From: Hoeflea sp.
GTDB taxonomy: Bacteria; Pseudomonadota; Alphaproteobacteria; Rhizobiales; Rhizobiaceae
Direction: 5' to 3'
DNA: 64,000 bases
Assembly (NCBI GenBank): GCA_020637795.1
Contig: JACKJT010000001.1
Span: forward strand, 124,001 to 188,000
This document shows positions 61,803 through 64,000 of this stretch, one piece after another. The number at the start of each line of letters is the position of its first letter. The first letter of the stretch is position 1. The notes beneath the pieces were generated by a model. It saw only the letters and a program-made list of their open reading frames with translations, ran no database searches and was not told where the DNA came from. A program made the position numbers and the translations under genes.

Positions 61803-62285
61803 TCAGATATCCCCGACGGAGCTGTCGCCGGCAATCCGCGCGGTCAGTTCGGCAATGGTCCGCTCGAAATCCTCGGGCCCGGAGAAATCCCGGTAGACCG
61901 AGGCGTAGCGGACGAAACCAACATCATCGAGAGCTTTCAGCGCTTCCAGAACCAACAGGCCGATCTCGTCGGTGGCGATCTCGGTCTCTCCCGAACTTTC
62001 GAGCCGCCGGACAATGCCCGACACCGCGCGGTCGATGCGCTCGGGATCAACCGGGCGCTTGCGCAACGCGATCTGGAAGGACTTGGCCAGCTTGTCGCGA
62101 TCGAACGGCACCCGTCGCCCGGTCTTTTTCAGCACCTGCAGATCGCGCAGCTGCACCCGTTCGAAGGTGGTGAACCGGCCGCCGCAATCGGGACAGACAC
62201 GGCGGCGGCGGATCGCGGCGCCGTCCTCGGCGGGCCGCGAATCCTTCACCTGACTGTCTTCGGAACCGCAATAGGGACAGCGCAT
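61803..62285 (-). CDS. nrdR: Transcriptional repressor NrdR
   Basis: A 160-residue protein. The zinc ribbon is MRCPYCGSEDSQVKDSRP with RRRRVCPDCGGRFTTFERVQ; the ATP-cone has VLKKTGRRVPFDRDKLAKSF. It senses ATP/dATP and represses ribonucleotide reductase genes. It lies 6 bp after glyA and before ribD, the conserved glyA-nrdR-rib order. A phage zinc ribbon at 32984-33193 resembles its N-terminus. Confidence 0.97.
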   Translation of the reverse strand: MRCPYCGSEDSQVKDSRPAEDGAAIRRRRVCPDCGGRFTTFERVQLRDLQVLKKTGRRVPFDRDKLAKSFQIALRKRPVDPERIDRAVSGIVRRLESSGETEIATDEIGLLVLEALKALDDVGFVRYASVYRDFSGPEDFERTIAELTARIAGDSSVGDI

Positions 62286-62291
62286 CTGGGC

Positions 62292-63608
62292 TTATCCGAG
62301 ATGCGGATAGAGCGGGAAACGGTCGGTGAGCGCCATGACCTTGGCCTTCACCGCGGCCTCCACCTTGGCGTTGCCCTCTTCCGAGTTGGCAGCCTTTAGA
62401 CCGTCGAGCACTTCGAGGATCAGCGCGCCGATTTCGCGGAACTCGGCCTGGCCGAAGCCACGCGTGGTGCCGGCCGGGGTTCCAAGACGGACGCCCGAGG
62501 TGATGGTCGGCTTTTCGGGGTCGTTGGGAACGCCGTTCTTGTTGCAGGTGATGAAGGCGCGGCCAAGGGCCGATTCCGATGCCTTGCCGGTGAGGTTCTT
62601 CGGCCGCAGGTCGACCAGCATCAGGTGCGTGTCGGTGCCGTCGGAGACGATTTCCAGACCGCCCGCGACCAGCGTTTCCGCCAGCACTTCGGCGTTGCGC
62701 ACCACGTTGGCGATGTACTGCTTGAAGTCCGGGGTCAGCGCTTCGCCGAAGGCCACCGCCTTGGCGGCGATGACGTGCATCAGCGGACCGCCCTGGAGGC
62801 CCGGGAACACGGCCGAGTTGATCTTCTTGGCGATGTCCTCGTCATTGGTGAGCACGATGCCGCCGCGCGGACCGCGCAGGGTCTTGTGGGTGGTCGAGGT
62901 CGCCACGTGCGCATGCGGGAACGGGCTTGGATGCGCGCCGCCGGCCACCAGGCCCGCGAAATGCGCCATGTCGACCCAGAAGAAGGCGCCGACGGCGTCG
63001 GCGATGGCGCGGAAGCGGGCAAAATCGATGCGGCGCGAATAGGCCGAGCCGCCGGCGATGATGATGCGCGGCTTGTGCTCGTGGGCGAGCGCCTCGACCT
63101 GGTCATAGTCGATGGTGCCGGTGGCAATATCGAGGCCGTACTGGACGGCATTGAACCATTTGCCCGACAGGTTCGGCCTGGCGCCATGGGTCAGGTGACC
63201 GCCGGCATCCAGGCTCATGCCCAGAAGCGTGTCGCCGGGCTTGGCGAGCGCCAGCAGTACCGCTTGGTTGGCCTGTGAGCCAGAATTGGGCTGAACGTTG
63301 GCGAAGGAGCAATCAAACATCTGCTTGACCCGCTCGATCGCCAGTTCCTCGGCGATGTCGACGAAATGGCAACCGCCATAGTAGCGGCGGCCCGGATAGC
63401 CTTCGGCGTATTTGTTGGTCATCACCGAGCCCTGCGCTTCCAGCACCGCGCGGGAGACGATGTTCTCGGAGGCAATCAGCTCGATCTCGTGACGCTGGCG
63501 ACCCAGTTCGCTCTGGATCGAGCCGAAGACGGCCGGATCGGCATCAGCCAGGGAGCGATTGAACGATGCATCTGAAAAGCTGGCGGCGGTGGCGGTCGCG
63601 TTGGACAT
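62292..63608 (-). CDS. glyA: Serine hydroxymethyltransferase
   Basis: A 438-residue PLP enzyme. The PLP Lys lies in TSTTHKTLRGPRGGIVLTN; ELIASENIVSRAVLEAQGSV and YAEGYPGRRYYGGCHFVDIA are N-terminal signatures. It interconverts serine and glycine with tetrahydrofolate, feeding one-carbon units. The ATG at 63608 starts MSNATATAASF; a longer frame upstream has no ribosome site. It is the first gene of glyA-nrdR-ribD-ribE. Confidence 0.97.
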   Translation of the reverse strand: MSNATATAASFSDASFNRSLADADPAVFGSIQSELGRQRHEIELIASENIVSRAVLEAQGSVMTNKYAEGYPGRRYYGGCHFVDIAEELAIERVKQMFDCSFANVQPNSGSQANQAVLLALAKPGDTLLGMSLDAGGHLTHGARPNLSGKWFNAVQYGLDIATGTIDYDQVEALAHEHKPRIIIAGGSAYSRRIDFARFRAIADAVGAFFWVDMAHFAGLVAGGAHPSPFPHAHVATSTTHKTLRGPRGGIVLTNDEDIAKKINSAVFPGLQGGPLMHVIAAKAVAFGEALTPDFKQYIANVVRNAEVLAETLVAGGLEIVSDGTDTHLMLVDLRPKNLTGKASESALGRAFITCNKNGVPNDPEKPTITSGVRLGTPAGTTRGFGQAEFREIGALILEVLDGLKAANSEEGNAKVEAAVKAKVMALTDRFPLYPHLG

Positions 63609-63796
63609 GTTCCGGGTTCCTTGTGACTCGGGGTATGACTCGGGTCTGGCATTACGCCCGCCATTGGGCTTGGCGGCGTCCAAAGATAAGCTCGAATCCG
63701 GAGCGGGTACTTGCCGACCGGATGCGGCTGTTTACCCCCGTCGCATGGCGAGGGCAATATCCGCCGTTCTGATTGCGTCATTGTGCAGCGTGGAAC

Positions 63797-63824
63797 AAAA
63801 AACCGCCCGGCAAGGGGCGGTTTT
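63797..63824. terminator. Bidirectional-looking terminator upstream of glyA
   Basis: Stem AACCGCCC/GGGCGGTT with a 6-nt loop, an A-run on the left (T-run on the minus strand) and TTTT on the right. It lies 28 bp after the stop of the leftward L,D-transpeptidase gene and should end that transcript. Confidence 0.85.
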
Positions 63825-63851
63825 CCGAAAGTCTCCGGGTGTGACCCCTCT

Positions 63852-64000
63852 TCAGCGCAGCGCCAGTTCGTCCACGCCGTCGCGCTGGTAGACATCGTCG
63901 CGGAACTGGACAACCCCGTCCTCGGACGCCCAGGCCGAGAAATAGACGAAATAGACCGGCACCGGCTCCGACAATTCGATGACGGTGTTTTCACGCGAGG
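63852..64000 (-). CDS. L,D-transpeptidase family protein (C-terminal end only)
   Basis: The minus strand reads ...ENTVIELSEPVPVYFVYF, then SAWASEDGVVQFRDDVYQRD and a stop. This is the C-terminal end of YcbB-like L,D-transpeptidases, where a PVY..YFTAW...DG..QFRDD..Y.RD pattern is conserved. These enzymes make 3-3 cross-links in peptidoglycan in the periplasm. The catalytic Cys region lies outside the window. Confidence 0.75.
   Translation of the reverse strand, partial: SRENTVIELSEPVPVYFVYFSAWASEDGVVQFRDDVYQRDGVDELALR

Overview
The window is GC-rich DNA from an alphaproteobacterium of the order Hyphomicrobiales (Rhizobiales), most likely a Rhizobiaceae/Hoeflea-like lineage. The right half carries the conserved rhizobial order glyA-nrdR-ribD-ribE, ribH-nusB, hppA, omlA/bamE-like, cytochrome bc1 chaperone, DUF177-plsX-fabH-ihfA-merR. 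The genus is an inference from gene order and protein style, not proven.

Positions 1 to about 39629 are most of a tailed prophage whose left end lies outside the window. The late genes run leftward (minus strand): a gpZ-like protein, small and large terminase, portal, gpW-like joiner, S49 prohead protease, scaffold-like protein, decoration protein D, capsid E and joining proteins (a lambda-like head, 21478 to 12386), followed by baseplate V/W/J, tail protein I, fibre-region proteins, sheath FI, tube FII, tail-assembly chaperones with a -1 frameshift, and the tape measure (a P2/Mu-like contractile tail). Early and replication genes (27153-34979, minus) hold a Cro-like protein, a CII-like regulator, a Toprim primase and an SF3 helicase. 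An S24-type repressor (35045-35761, plus) separates them from a short rightward operon (35963-39562) ending in a GapR homologue, an excisionase-like protein and a tyrosine integrase. Next to the integrase is a 39-nt piece of a tRNA-Pro(GGG) gene, cut in the anticodon loop, which marks the right attachment site.

Three cargo genes interrupt the phage modules and all encode DUF4214-containing, probably exported proteins: a trypsin-like serine protease (3136-4452), a serralysin-type zinc metalloprotease (21909-23816) and a cadherin/beta-helix/RTX protein (24150-27005). A GC-rich hairpin of one shared design (AACCCGC/GCGGGTT with a T-run on the minus strand) lies near each. This recurrent association is the most unusual property of the window.

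Regulation is partly readable. Near-identical TTGACA-plus-palindrome promoter/operator cassettes lie on both sides of the repressor gene and face outward, so one repressor can silence both early operons. The repressor has Cys for the usual catalytic Ser and Ala-Asn for the Ala-Gly cleavage site. A different palindrome pair (TTTCCC-N5-GGGAAA) lies upstream of the CII-like gene. A terminator sits 17 bp before the first late gene, reminiscent of the lambda pR'-tR' antitermination layout.

From 39630 to the end is host chromosome: nitroreductase, a TadG/VWA pilus-type protein, a divergent GNAT/LysR pair, a complete IS256-family element with an 8-bp target duplication, a merR-ihfA-fabH-plsX-DUF177-bc1 chaperone block, a lipoprotein, a DUF4239 membrane protein, H+-pyrophosphatase, an MFS transporter, riboflavin genes interrupted by two opposite-strand genes, nrdR, glyA and the 3' end of an L,D-transpeptidase gene.
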